DNA of 64,000 nt, taken from Planctomycetota bacterium (GTDB lineage Bacteria; Planctomycetota; J058; JAJDCQ01). Shown piece by piece: positions 24,529 to 35,944 of the stretch; within the stretch, counting starts at the first letter, position 1; the number at the start of each line of letters is the position of its first letter. The notes beneath the pieces are model-generated. The model was not told where the DNA came from, made no database searches, and was given only the letters and a program-made list of their open reading frames with translations. Location of the stretch: the NCBI GenBank assembly GCA_029260755.1, contig JAJDCQ010000158.1, positions 37,804-101,803 of the forward strand. The letters are read 5' to 3'. A program made the position numbers and the translations under genes.

Positions 24529-25311
24529 CTACTTCCCGGTGAAGCGCGCGTCGCGGCGCTCCATGAACGAGGCCATGCCCTCGGCGGCGTCGGCGGTCGC
24601 GACGAGCTTCAGCAGCGTCGGGTTCAGGGCGGCGTGCGCGGCGGCCAGGCCTTCGTCGATGGAGAGGGAGGCGCTCGCGAGCGTCGCCTGGACGCCGAGC
24701 GGAGCCTGCGCGGCGATCGTCTCGGCGATCGCCCCGGCGCGCGCCCGGAGCTCGTCGACGGGGACGACCTCCTGGACCAGGCCGATGCGATGCGCCTCGG
24801 CCGCGTCGAAGGCGTCGCCCGTCAGGATCCAGCGCATGGCGTTGCCCCACCCGCAGCGGGCGTGGAAGCGGGTGGTCGCGCCGCCGAACGGGAAGAGGCC
24901 GCGCTTGACCTCGATCTGCGCGAACGAGACGTCGTCGGCCGCGATGGTGACGTCGGAGGCGAGGATGAGCTCGATCCCGAGGGTGAGGCATCGGCCCTGC
25001 GCGGCGACGACGATCGGCTTGGTCTTGCGAGGCCCGACCGTGCCCCACGGGTTCACCGAGGTCTCGGGGATCGGGTTCGCGCCCGACGCGAACACCGGCG
25101 CCATCGCCATGAGGTCGAGCCCGCCGGTGAAGTGATCGCCGGCCGCCGTGACCAGGCCGCAGCGCAGCTCGGAATCCGCCTCGAGCTCGTCGTAGGCGGC
25201 CGCGAGCTCGCCCAGCATCTTCGGCGTGAAGGAGTTTCGCTTGTCGGCGCGGTCGATCTCGATGACGAGGACGTGGCCCTCGCGCGATCGCCGAATCTCG
25301 CCCTCGCTCAT
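24529..25311 (-). CDS. Enoyl-CoA hydratase/isomerase (crotonase) family protein
   Basis: 260 residues, the normal crotonase length. Motifs in order: VIEIDRADKRNSFTPKML, GDHFTGGLDL (oxyanion hole), GRCLTLGIELILASDVTIAA (second oxyanion hole and the Glu of the GxEL motif), SFAQIEVKRGLFPFGGATTR (second catalytic Glu), then AAEAHRIGLVQEVVP and RRDARFTGK. Both Glu positions of classical enoyl-CoA hydratases seem kept, so hydratase or isomerase activity on an acyl-CoA is likely. The substrate is unknown, since no other fatty-acid gene is near. It is the first gene of a two-gene unit; the secreted TPR-like gene starts 12 bases after it. A TATCAT box lies about 95 bases upstream. Confidence 0.9.
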   Translation of the reverse strand: MSEGEIRRSREGHVLVIEIDRADKRNSFTPKMLGELAAAYDELEADSELRCGLVTAAGDHFTGGLDLMAMAPVFASGANPIPETSVNPWGTVGPRKTKPIVVAAQGRCLTLGIELILASDVTIAADDVSFAQIEVKRGLFPFGGATTRFHARCGWGNAMRWILTGDAFDAAEAHRIGLVQEVVPVDELRARAGAIAETIAAQAPLGVQATLASASLSIDEGLAAAHAALNPTLLKLVATADAAEGMASFMERRDARFTGK

Positions 25312-25406
25312 GGTGGTTCGCTCCAGCCGTCGGTCGACGGATCCGTGGAAGACCTCGTGCAGGCCGGAACCCGAGAGCTCTCACGGGCTCGCCCGCGCGC
25401 GGGCGG

Positions 25407-25412
25407 ATGATA
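25407..25412 (-). promoter_or_regulatory. Candidate -10 box (TATCAT) for the crotonase gene
   Basis: TGTTATCAT on the minus strand, in the gap between the kinase stop and the crotonase start. A weak GCTGAC lies 16 bases further upstream. The predicted leader is about 85-90 bases. Confidence 0.35.
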
Positions 25413-25429
25413 ACACGAGCCGAGGTCGG

Positions 25430-28525
<3,096 letters not shown>

Positions 28526-28534
28526 CGCGATTCC

Positions 28535-28540
28535 ATGCTA
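28535..28540 (-). promoter_or_regulatory. Candidate -10 box (TAGCAT) very close to the kinase start
   Basis: GGTAGCAT on the minus strand ends 9 bases before the kinase ATG. A normal start point would leave a leader of two or three bases, so the mRNA may be leaderless. The kinase at 46664 has the same spacing. Confidence 0.35.
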
Positions 28541-28710
28541 CCGGCGCGAGGCCGCGGCCCCCACCGCGGCACGGAGGGCTCGAAGCCGTGACCACTCTGG
28601 GAGTCGGCAGTTAGGGACATCCCGGAGATTCGTCGTAACAAACCCGACGCTCGAGCGCTCTCGGACCGGGAAGGGCAACAGAGGCGAGCGTAGCGTGAGA
28701 GGATTCCGAA

Positions 28711-30627
28711 ATGAGCCCTTCCTACCATCCCGCGATTCTCGGCGCGGTCGTGCTGCTCTGTGCGGGCTGCTCCAGCGGATCCCGCGGGTCCTCCGGAGGC
28801 GCCCCCGGTAGCACCGGGGCGCCGACCGCCGGCATGCCGCCGACTCCGACGGCCGGCAGTCCTCCCGTCGGCGCCAACCCGCCCGCCGCCGGCAACCCAC
28901 CGGTCGCCGGCAACCCTCCGCCCGCCGCAGGAAACCCACCGGTCGCGGGCGGCGGAGCCGCCGCCGGCGGCAGCGGCGGTTCGGGTTCGGGCGGGTCGTG
29001 GAGCTACATCGGAGTCCCCCATCCGACCGACGACCTCCCCGAGGAGATCATGCCGGCGCTGCCCGACGGCGTGAACCGGCAGCCGGGCTGGCCGTACGAC
29101 CCGACGGCGATCGCGACGCCGACCTGGCCGGGCGATGGGCCCCATCACTACTACGTCGCCCACGACGGCGACGACGGGACGGCGGGCAACGGCGGCAACG
29201 GCAACCCGGCCGCGCCGCGGCGGAGCATGCCGGGCTACGGGCCGTTTCCGGCGGGGACCCTCATCTTCCTCGAGGGCGACGGCACGCCGCTGCCGACGAG
29301 CGAGACCACGAATCGCCGGTCCGACTTCCCGGGGTGGACGAGCCCGAACGCCTCGCTCGAGATGAACCCGGCCGGGACCTACGCCGACCCGAGCGACATC
29401 GCCTGGATCGTCGGCATCGACCGGCCGCGCCTGACGGCCAACGCGGACACGAGCCTCACGAACAGCCACCACGTCATCTTCGACGGCGTGATCCTCGATG
29501 GCATCCGGTCGTCCGATCCGAACCGGAGCGGTCGGCTCCGGATCGGCCAGTCGAGCCACATCACGTTCCGGAACGGCGCCCAGTACGGTGAGCACGCCGA
29601 CCGCGGCGGGTCGCTGTTCGATCTGAACGACGCCGATTACGTGATGTACTTCAACAACGAGATGGCCTACGCCGGAGACTTCGACGCCATCAGCGCGAAG
29701 GACTTCCACGGCGTCCGGCCCGCCTACGGGAACCGCTGGGTCTGGGTGATCGACAACCACATCCATCATCTCTCGGGCGACGGGATGCAGACGGGCAACA
29801 GCAACAACACCCGGCCGATCGGGGAGACGTCCCACTACATCTACTTCGCCGGGAACGACTGTCACGACAATCGAGAGAACGCCGTCGACAACAAGAACAG
29901 CTTCCACGTCGTCGTCTCGCAGAACCGGCTCCACGACTTCACCGGAGCGGGAGGCGGCGGATCCAACGGGACCGCGCTCATCCTCGCGAACGACAACGAG
30001 GGGCCGCACAGCGCCTATCACTGGGCGATCGCGAACGAGGTCCGCGACTCGACCCACGGGATCCGGGATGGCGGAAACAGCGCGGCGCCCAACAAGAGCT
30101 TCATGATCGGGAACCTCGTCCACGACATCGCCGGCGCGGGGCTCGCGGCCTGGCACGCAAGCCCGGATCAGCCCGGGACCGAGTCGCACATGGTGAACAA
30201 CACCGTCGCCCGCTGCGGCAGCGGGATCGACATCAACTTCTGGCAGCCGAGCAACCCGACGAGCGTCTTCATCAACCGCAACGTGATCTTCGAGTGCTCC
30301 GAGGACATCGTCATCGGCGGAAGGAACATCGACCGCTACCAGGTCGTCGACAACGTGATCTTCAAGGCGGGCGGAGGCGAGCGGATCGACGCCGAGGGGC
30401 GGACGCAGACCGTCGCGGGGAACCTCCTCGGGATCGACCCCCTCCTCGTCGCCCCCGCGGCGAACGACCTCTCGCTCCAGGCCGGGTCACCTGCCCGCGA
30501 CCTCACGACCGAGGATCCGGTCTACGGCCTCTTCGAGTCGCTCTACGGGATCGACATCCGCCGCGACTTCAGCGGGAGACCGAGACCGGGCGACGGGACC
30601 TGGGACGCCGGGAGCCAGCGCTTCTAG
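28711..30627 (+). CDS. Lipoprotein with right-handed parallel beta-helix
   Basis: 638 residues from the ATG at 28711 (weak GAGAGGA upstream). Lipobox AVVLLCAGC-SS gives a lipidated Cys near residue 20. A low-complexity Gly/Pro/Ala/Asn linker follows (about 24-95), with a repeated PPVAGNPP unit. The rest is a beta-helix: about 12 rungs with Asn-ladder residues, for example HHVIFDGVILDG, SHITFRNG, DYVMYFNNEMAY, WVWVIDNHIHHL, HYIYFAGNDCHDN, HVVVSQNRLHDF, SFMIGNLVHDI, HMVNNTVARC, SVFINRNVIFEC, YQVVDNVIFKAG. Such folds are polysaccharide lyases, depolymerases or surface binding proteins. The C-terminal SLQAGSPARD and DFSGRPRPGDGTWDAGSQ motif is common in secreted beta-helix proteins of planctomycetes and myxobacteria. 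Substrate unknown. Confidence 0.85.
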   Translation: MSPSYHPAILGAVVLLCAGCSSGSRGSSGGAPGSTGAPTAGMPPTPTAGSPPVGANPPAAGNPPVAGNPPPAAGNPPVAGGGAAAGGSGGSGSGGSWSYIGVPHPTDDLPEEIMPALPDGVNRQPGWPYDPTAIATPTWPGDGPHHYYVAHDGDDGTAGNGGNGNPAAPRRSMPGYGPFPAGTLIFLEGDGTPLPTSETTNRRSDFPGWTSPNASLEMNPAGTYADPSDIAWIVGIDRPRLTANADTSLTNSHHVIFDGVILDGIRSSDPNRSGRLRIGQSSHITFRNGAQYGEHADRGGSLFDLNDADYVMYFNNEMAYAGDFDAISAKDFHGVRPAYGNRWVWVIDNHIHHLSGDGMQTGNSNNTRPIGETSHYIYFAGNDCHDNRENAVDNKNSFHVVVSQNRLHDFTGAGGGGSNGTALILANDNEGPHSAYHWAIANEVRDSTHGIRDGGNSAAPNKSFMIGNLVHDIAGAGLAAWHASPDQPGTESHMVNNTVARCGSGIDINFWQPSNPTSVFINRNVIFECSEDIVIGGRNIDRYQVVDNVIFKAGGGERIDAEGRTQTVAGNLLGIDPLLVAPAANDLSLQAGSPARDLTTEDPVYGLFESLYGIDIRRDFSGRPRPGDGTWDAGSQRF

Positions 30628-30646
30628 CAGACGTGGGTGCGGGCCT

Positions 30647-33600
30647 TCAGCCGCCGCGGAGCTCGGCGAGCTTCCTGCGGATCGCGGGCGCATCCGCGTC
30701 GTTCGGGGCGAGCTGCAGGAAGCGCTCGAAGTCGGCGATCGCCTCGACCGTCTCGCCGGTCTTCAGCCGGAGCGCGCCGCGTCGAGAGAGGGCCTCGGCG
30801 CGGCGCGGGTCGATCTGCAGGACGCGCGTGTGGTCGGCGATGGCGCCCGCGACATCGCCGGACTGCGCCCGGAGGACGCCGCGGTTGCCGAGGATCTGAG
30901 GGCTGTCCGGATCGAGGGTGGCCGCCCGGTCCATCTGCGCGAGCGCGCCGGGGAGATCGCCGCCCTCGTAGAGGAGCACGCCGAGCCCCTCGTGGGCGTC
31001 CGCGCATCGCGGGTCGAGCTCGAGGGCGCGGCGGAAGTCGGCCTCGGCCCCCGCGGGGTCCTTCGCCCCGCGTCGGATCGAGCCGCGCGCGACCCACGCC
31101 CGAGGCTGGTTCGGGTCGAGCGTCACGGCGCGGTCGATGCTGACGAGGGCCTCCTGCAGCCGCCCCGAGCGCTGGAGCGCGGTCGCGTGGAGCTCCCAGC
31201 GCAGCGCGCTCGGCTCGAGCTCGATCGCCCTGGCGAAGGTCCCGATCGCCCGGTCGGCGCTGCCCGCCTCGAGCTGGATCAGCGCCGCCATCTCCCAGTT
31301 GAGCGCGTCGGACCCCGCCAGCCGGATGGCCTCCTTCACATCGTCGAGGGCGGGCTGGTAGAGGCGAAGGTAGCGCTTGCAGTTCCCGCGCTGACGCCAG
31401 GCGCCCGCGTTCGCCGGGTCGAGCGTGAGCAGCCGGTCGTAGTCGGCGATCGCCCCGTCGTAGTCGCGGGCGTCCTTGCGCACGTCCGCGCGGACCGCCC
31501 AGGCATCCGTCGCGGACGGGTCGAGCTCGACCGCGAAGCTCGCGTCCGCGGCGGCGTCCTGAAGCCGCCCCAGCCGCCGGAGGAGGTCGGCGCGCCGGAC
31601 CCGCGCGAGGATCGAGCCCGGCGCGAGCTCGATGGCGCGCCCGAGATCGGTCCGCGCGTCGTCCATCGCGCCGAGGTCCTCGTGCACCCGGGCGCGGTCG
31701 ATCCAGACCTTCGCGTCGCGCGGGGCGAGCGCGGTCGCGCGGTCGCTGTCGGCGAGCGCCCCCTCGAGGTTGCCGGCGTCGCGCCGCACGAGCGCGCGGT
31801 TGCTCCACGCCGCGGCCGACTCCGGGTCGTAGCCGATCGCGTCGGAGAAGTCGGCGTGCGCCCCGTCGAGGTCGCCGAGGCGATGCTTGGCCGCCCCGCG
31901 GTTCTGGAAGCCGGCGGCCGACGGCGCCTGGCCGAGCGCGCGAGCGAGCACCTCGACGGCGCGGGCGAGCTCGCCCTTCTGGACGAGGCAGGCGCCGAGA
32001 TTGGTGAGGACCGTCACGTCGTCGGGCTCGAGCTCGAGCGCCCGCTCGAACTCGACGAGGGCGGCGGCCAGCTCGCCCTTGGCCTGGAGGACGAGGCCGC
32101 GCTCCCGATGCTCGGCGGCGCGCGCGTTCCCGGCCGCTCCGGCGTCGACCGGTCGGGCGAGGTCGCCGGCGTGGCGACCGACCGCCGCGGCGAGGGAGCC
32201 GGTGAAGCCGTGGCGGTTCAGCGCCTGCACGACGACCGGATGAACGTCGTCGGGCGCGAGGAGGCAGACGGCCACCGCCGCGGGAGCCAGCCGGACCGGA
32301 TCGGCCTCGATCGCGACGTAGCGGGCGAGCGCATGCAACGCGCCCCGCCGGATCCCGATCCGGCGGAGCGCCTCGGCGCAGAGGCGGGCGAGCGTGATCG
32401 AACCGGGGCCCAGGCGATCCCGCTGCTCGACGGACGCGATCGTCCAGAAGGACAGGCGGTGGCCGCCGCTCTCGCGACGCATCCGCCGCGTCACGACCCG
32501 CTCGGCGGCCTCGGCGAGGGCCGGATGGAGCTCGACGCGGAGCGTTCCAGGCGGAGCGTCGCGCGCCTCCGCGAGCGCGGCATCGATCGCCGAGACATCG
32601 AGCGGCGTGGCGCCGACGCGGGCCTCGTCGTCGAAGGGCGTGGCCGCCTCGTGGAGGACGGCGCGGACGGCGTCCCACATTCGCGCGGAGACTTCATCGA
32701 GGGCGGTCGAGAGGAGCGCGACCGTCTCGGCATCGGCGAGCGCGACCACCGCGAAGAGGGCGTCGGCGTAGGCGTCCGCATCGGCGAGGCGCCCCTCGCG
32801 CGCGTCCGCGATCGCCGCCCGGACGACGGCCGCGCGCTCCTCGACGACCGCCCGGCGCGCGTCGGCCACGCCCGAGAGGGCCGCCTCGGCCGCGCGGAGG
32901 GTCGCCCCGTCGGGGGCCGCCGCCGTCGCGCGCCCGAAGGCCGCCTCGGCGACGCTCCACTGGCGGGCATCGAGGGCGACCCGACCGAGCCGCATCGCCG
33001 TCCGGTGGGCGCGCGCCCGCGTTTCGGGGTCGTCGGGGGTGAGGGCGACCAGCCGGCCGCCGGCCTCGAGCGCCTCGAGGCCGAGGGCGAGGAGCTCGTC
33101 GCCACGGCGGGCCCGCGCGGCGGGATCGAGGATCGCCGGATTCTCGGCGTCCTCGGCATCCCGGAACGCATCCCAGGCCCGCTCGGCATCGGCGCGAGCG
33201 TCGGCGACGAACGAGGCCCGCGCCGTCCGGACCGCGACCGCGAAGGCGACGGCCGCCCCGACCAGCGCGAGGAGCGCGGCGAAGAGGAGCGCCGAGGCCA
33301 GCCGGTGCCGGCGAATCCAGCGGCGGGCGCGGGCGACCCGGCCGGCGGGGCGGGCGGCGATCGGCTCGCCCTCGAGGAAGCGATCGAGGTCGTCCGCGAG
33401 CGCCGTCGCCGAGGCGTAGCGTCGCTCGGGGTCCTTCTCGAGGCAACGCATGGCGATCGTCTCGAGGTCGACGTGGACGCGACGCGCGGCCGTCCGGAGG
33501 GGGGCTGGATCCTCGAAGAGGACCTGCTTGATAACCCCGACGGGCGTCGACGATCGAAACGGCGGGTGGCCGGCGAGGGCGCGGTAGAGGACGGCCCCCG

Positions 33601-34438
33601 ACGAGTACACATCCGACCGCGGTCCATGCTCGGAGGTGTGCCCGGAGGCCTGCTCGGGAGCCATGTAGGCCGGCGTGCCCAGGATCTGGCCGGTCACGGT
33701 GATCCGATCGCCGGCCGCCAGGCTCCGCGCCAGCCCGAAGTCCGTCAGGAGCGGACGCTCCGTCGCCTCGTCGATGAGGATGTTCTGCGGCTTGACGTCG
33801 CGGTGGATCACCCGCTGCTCGTGGGCGTGCGCGAGGGCGCGGGCGACATCACGGACGATCTCGGCGCTGCGCCGCGGCGAGACCCGGCCCTCGCGCAGGA
33901 GGGTCTCGAGGTCGACGCCCCGGACGAGGTCCATCACGAGGAAGGGCTTGCCCGCGTGCTCGCCGACCTCGTGCACGCCGACGATGCCGCCGTGCCGCAA
34001 CGAGGCGGCCGCGTTCGCCTCGCGCTCGAACCGGGCGACGGGCTCCCCGTCGGCGCGAGGGTCGAGGATCATCTTGATCGCGACCTCGCGGTGCAGCCGC
34101 GTGTCGTAAGCGCGAAGGACGACGCCCATGCCGCCCTTGCCCAGCTCCCCGAGCGTGACGTACCGGTCGATGCAGTTCGCCGGGTCGGCCCGAGCCGCGA
34201 GGACATCGTCGGGAAGCGGCGCGGACGGACGCGCGAGCGGCGTCGAAGCGGGCCGAGCGGCGCCCGGCGGCATCGCCCAGGTGCGCTGATGATCCGCCTC
34301 GGTCCGGGCCGAGTCCACGGCGAGCGGCCCCGAGGCCGAGGCCCGCCGCGGCGCGCAGGAGGCGCAGACGACCGGCCCCGGCGATGCGCCGGGAGCCGTC
34401 GGACGGCCACATCGAGTGCAGAGGGCGGGCGCGGTCAT
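30647..34438 (-). CDS. Membrane Ser/Thr protein kinase with zinc ribbon and long C-terminal TPR array
   Basis: 1263 residues from the ATG at 34438 (GGGAGC upstream). N-terminal zinc ribbon CTRCGRP...CASC (about 7-31), then a Pro/Ala linker. Hanks kinase about 91-355: ELGKGGMGVVL, VAIKMI, HRDVKPQN near 208, DFG near 233, GTPAYMAPEQ. Membrane helix about 383-403. Residues 410-770 form the same helical domain as in the kinase at 7-10 kb: both carry CxEAL-x-RIGIR-x-GAL, RYVxxEADP and AxCLL in register. About 13-14 TPRs fill 773-1255, one of the longest arrays in the window. The TPRs probably bind a partner protein outside the membrane. Convergent with the beta-helix gene, 19 bases apart. Confidence 0.92.
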   Translation of the reverse strand: MTAPALCTRCGRPTAPGASPGPVVCASCAPRRASASGPLAVDSARTEADHQRTWAMPPGAARPASTPLARPSAPLPDDVLAARADPANCIDRYVTLGELGKGGMGVVLRAYDTRLHREVAIKMILDPRADGEPVARFEREANAAASLRHGGIVGVHEVGEHAGKPFLVMDLVRGVDLETLLREGRVSPRRSAEIVRDVARALAHAHEQRVIHRDVKPQNILIDEATERPLLTDFGLARSLAAGDRITVTGQILGTPAYMAPEQASGHTSEHGPRSDVYSSGAVLYRALAGHPPFRSSTPVGVIKQVLFEDPAPLRTAARRVHVDLETIAMRCLEKDPERRYASATALADDLDRFLEGEPIAARPAGRVARARRWIRRHRLASALLFAALLALVGAAVAFAVAVRTARASFVADARADAERAWDAFRDAEDAENPAILDPAARARRGDELLALGLEALEAGGRLVALTPDDPETRARAHRTAMRLGRVALDARQWSVAEAAFGRATAAAPDGATLRAAEAALSGVADARRAVVEERAAVVRAAIADAREGRLADADAYADALFAVVALADAETVALLSTALDEVSARMWDAVRAVLHEAATPFDDEARVGATPLDVSAIDAALAEARDAPPGTLRVELHPALAEAAERVVTRRMRRESGGHRLSFWTIASVEQRDRLGPGSITLARLCAEALRRIGIRRGALHALARYVAIEADPVRLAPAAVAVCLLAPDDVHPVVVQALNRHGFTGSLAAAVGRHAGDLARPVDAGAAGNARAAEHRERGLVLQAKGELAAALVEFERALELEPDDVTVLTNLGACLVQKGELARAVEVLARALGQAPSAAGFQNRGAAKHRLGDLDGAHADFSDAIGYDPESAAAWSNRALVRRDAGNLEGALADSDRATALAPRDAKVWIDRARVHEDLGAMDDARTDLGRAIELAPGSILARVRRADLLRRLGRLQDAAADASFAVELDPSATDAWAVRADVRKDARDYDGAIADYDRLLTLDPANAGAWRQRGNCKRYLRLYQPALDDVKEAIRLAGSDALNWEMAALIQLEAGSADRAIGTFARAIELEPSALRWELHATALQRSGRLQEALVSIDRAVTLDPNQPRAWVARGSIRRGAKDPAGAEADFRRALELDPRCADAHEGLGVLLYEGGDLPGALAQMDRAATLDPDSPQILGNRGVLRAQSGDVAGAIADHTRVLQIDPRRAEALSRRGALRLKTGETVEAIADFERFLQLAPNDADAPAIRRKLAELRGG

Positions 34439-34493
34439 GAGCTCCCGGCATCGTGACCGGCCCGGCCCGCTCGCTCAAACGCCGCAGCCGCGG

Positions 34494-34961
34494 CTAGTCG
34501 CCGTCAGGTGGATCGTGGCCGCGCTCGGTCTCCGGGTCGAAGCGTGACGACTGAAGCAGCCCCACCGCCGCCGACAGCAGGATGAGCAAGACCCCGGTGA
34601 TGCTGTAGAAGTAGGCGTCCCAGCCCCACCCCGCGCGCCACGCGCACAGCCCCGAGAGAACGTAGAGCCCCCCGATCAGCATGGCGATCGCGGCGCCCGC
34701 CGGGTTGCGAAGCAGAACGAAGACCGCGGACAGGACCAGCCCGACCGCGGCGCCGATCATCCCGACGCCGACCAACCCGACCAGCTCGACGGTGAGGTGA
34801 TCCGCCGGGTCCGGAGGAGGAGAGCCGAACTCACCGACGTTGCGCTCGGGATCGATGGCGAAGCCGAGGCCATAGGCGAGGGCCTGAAGCACGAGGAGGC
34901 CCATCAGGAGGAGTAGAGCCGTCGTGACGACGATCCGGATGGTCCTCGAGAACCCAGCCAT
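34494..34961 (-). CDS. Small membrane protein of unknown function
   Basis: 155 residues from the ATG at 34961, where GGGAGGCGG gives a good ribosome site; a longer start at 35015 has none. Four hydrophobic segments: IVVTTALLLLMGLLVLQALAYG near 10-32, VGLVGVGMIGAAVGLVLSAVF, AAIAMLIGGLYVLSGLC, and YSITGVLLILLSAAVGLL, with a polar loop (DPERNVGEFGSPPPDPADH) after the first and a charged C-tail. No family recognised. It lies downstream of the methyltransferase gene on the same strand but with 138 bases and a hairpin between, so it is likely a separate unit. Confidence 0.7.
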   Translation of the reverse strand: MAGFSRTIRIVVTTALLLLMGLLVLQALAYGLGFAIDPERNVGEFGSPPPDPADHLTVELVGLVGVGMIGAAVGLVLSAVFVLLRNPAGAAIAMLIGGLYVLSGLCAWRAGWGWDAYFYSITGVLLILLSAAVGLLQSSRFDPETERGHDPPDGD

Positions 34962-35048
34962 GCCGCCTCCCTGTCGCCGCGCGAGCTCGGGCCGTCCGAG
35001 GTCGCCATTGTGCACCGACGCCGGGCGGCGTGGCGCACGTTCTCCTCA

Positions 35049-35068
35049 AGCCGGCGATTACGCTGGCT
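35049..35068 (-). terminator. Stem-loop after the methyltransferase gene
   Basis: AGCCGGCG-ATTA-CGCTGGCT: an 8-base stem with one G-T wobble and a four-base loop, about 30 bases past the stop of the minus-strand methyltransferase gene. No T-run. Confidence 0.35.
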
Positions 35069-35099
35069 AAACTCTCACCGCGACCGGAGCGCCGGGCCC

Positions 35100-35771
35100 T
35101 CAGGCGCCGCGGGCGATCCAGATCGTGTGATGCGCGCCGCGCTTGCCCCGCGCGCGGACGTGGTGCTCGGATACCTCGAACCCCGTCGAGCGCAGACGGC
35201 GCGCGAACGCGTCGTCCGCGCCCGCCGACCAGACGGCGAGCACGCCGCCTGCGCGGAGGGCGGCGCGCGCCGCGCGTAGCCCTCCGGGCTCGTAGAGCCA
35301 CGCGTTGCTCGGGGCAGTGAGGGCGCGCGGTCCGTTGTCCACGTCCAGCAGGATCGCGTCGAAGCTCTTCTCGCGGGCGCGGATCACGTCGGCGACGTCG
35401 GAGACCGCGACCTCGACGCGCTCGTCCTCGAGCGGTCGGCCCGCGAGATCGGCGAGCGGCCCGCGGTTCCAGGCCACGACCTCGGGCACGAGCTCGGCGA
35501 CGATGACGCGGCCGCCGGCGGCGAGGCCGTCGAGCGCCGCCGCGAGCGTGTATCCCATGCCGAGGCCGCCGATCAGGATGTGCGGAGACGCCCGGCCCCC
35601 GATCTGCGCGCGCGCCAGCTCCGCGAGCTCCCGCTCCGAGCCGCTCGCGCGGCTGTTCATGAGCTCGCGTCGACCGACCCGGATCGAGAGCTCGGCGCCG
35701 CGCTGAAGGAGACGGAGCTCCTCGCCGCCCGGCGACGCCTGCGCGGAATCGAGGAGGATCCAGGGAACCAC
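35100..35771 (-). CDS. Spermidine-synthase-like SAM-dependent methyltransferase
   Basis: 223 residues. Central Rossmann motif I: HILIGGLGMGYTLAAAL (near 64-80), followed by the acidic ribose-binding strand VIVAELVPEVVAWNR, then VEVAVSDVADVI, then FDAILLDVDNGP, and the C-terminal GGVLAVWSAGADDAFARRLRSTGF. The LDVDNGP motif and the overall order resemble polyamine aminopropyltransferases and the many 'spermidine synthase-like' proteins that lack known polyamine activity. The N-terminal beta hairpin (LLDSAQASPGGEELRLLQRGAELSI) fits that group too, but is short. Actual transfer of an aminopropyl or methyl group cannot be told. No speD-like gene is near. The start (ATG 35771) has no clear ribosome site. 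Confidence 0.82.
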   Translation of the reverse strand: MVPWILLDSAQASPGGEELRLLQRGAELSIRVGRRELMNSRASGSERELAELARAQIGGRASPHILIGGLGMGYTLAAALDGLAAGGRVIVAELVPEVVAWNRGPLADLAGRPLEDERVEVAVSDVADVIRAREKSFDAILLDVDNGPRALTAPSNAWLYEPGGLRAARAALRAGGVLAVWSAGADDAFARRLRSTGFEVSEHHVRARGKRGAHHTIWIARGA

Positions 35772-35944
35772 GCGCTGACCTCGCCCGTGCTCGACTCTTC
35801 GGCTCGACTGTCCGAACCTCCCGACGTCGGAGCAGGGCAGGCGACGTTCGTCGCGTGCAACGATAGCCGATCCCGCGGCCTCCCGTCACGGACGTCTGCC
35901 GCTCGCCAGAGCTCGCTGACGACCGTCTCGGTCGAGCGCACCCG

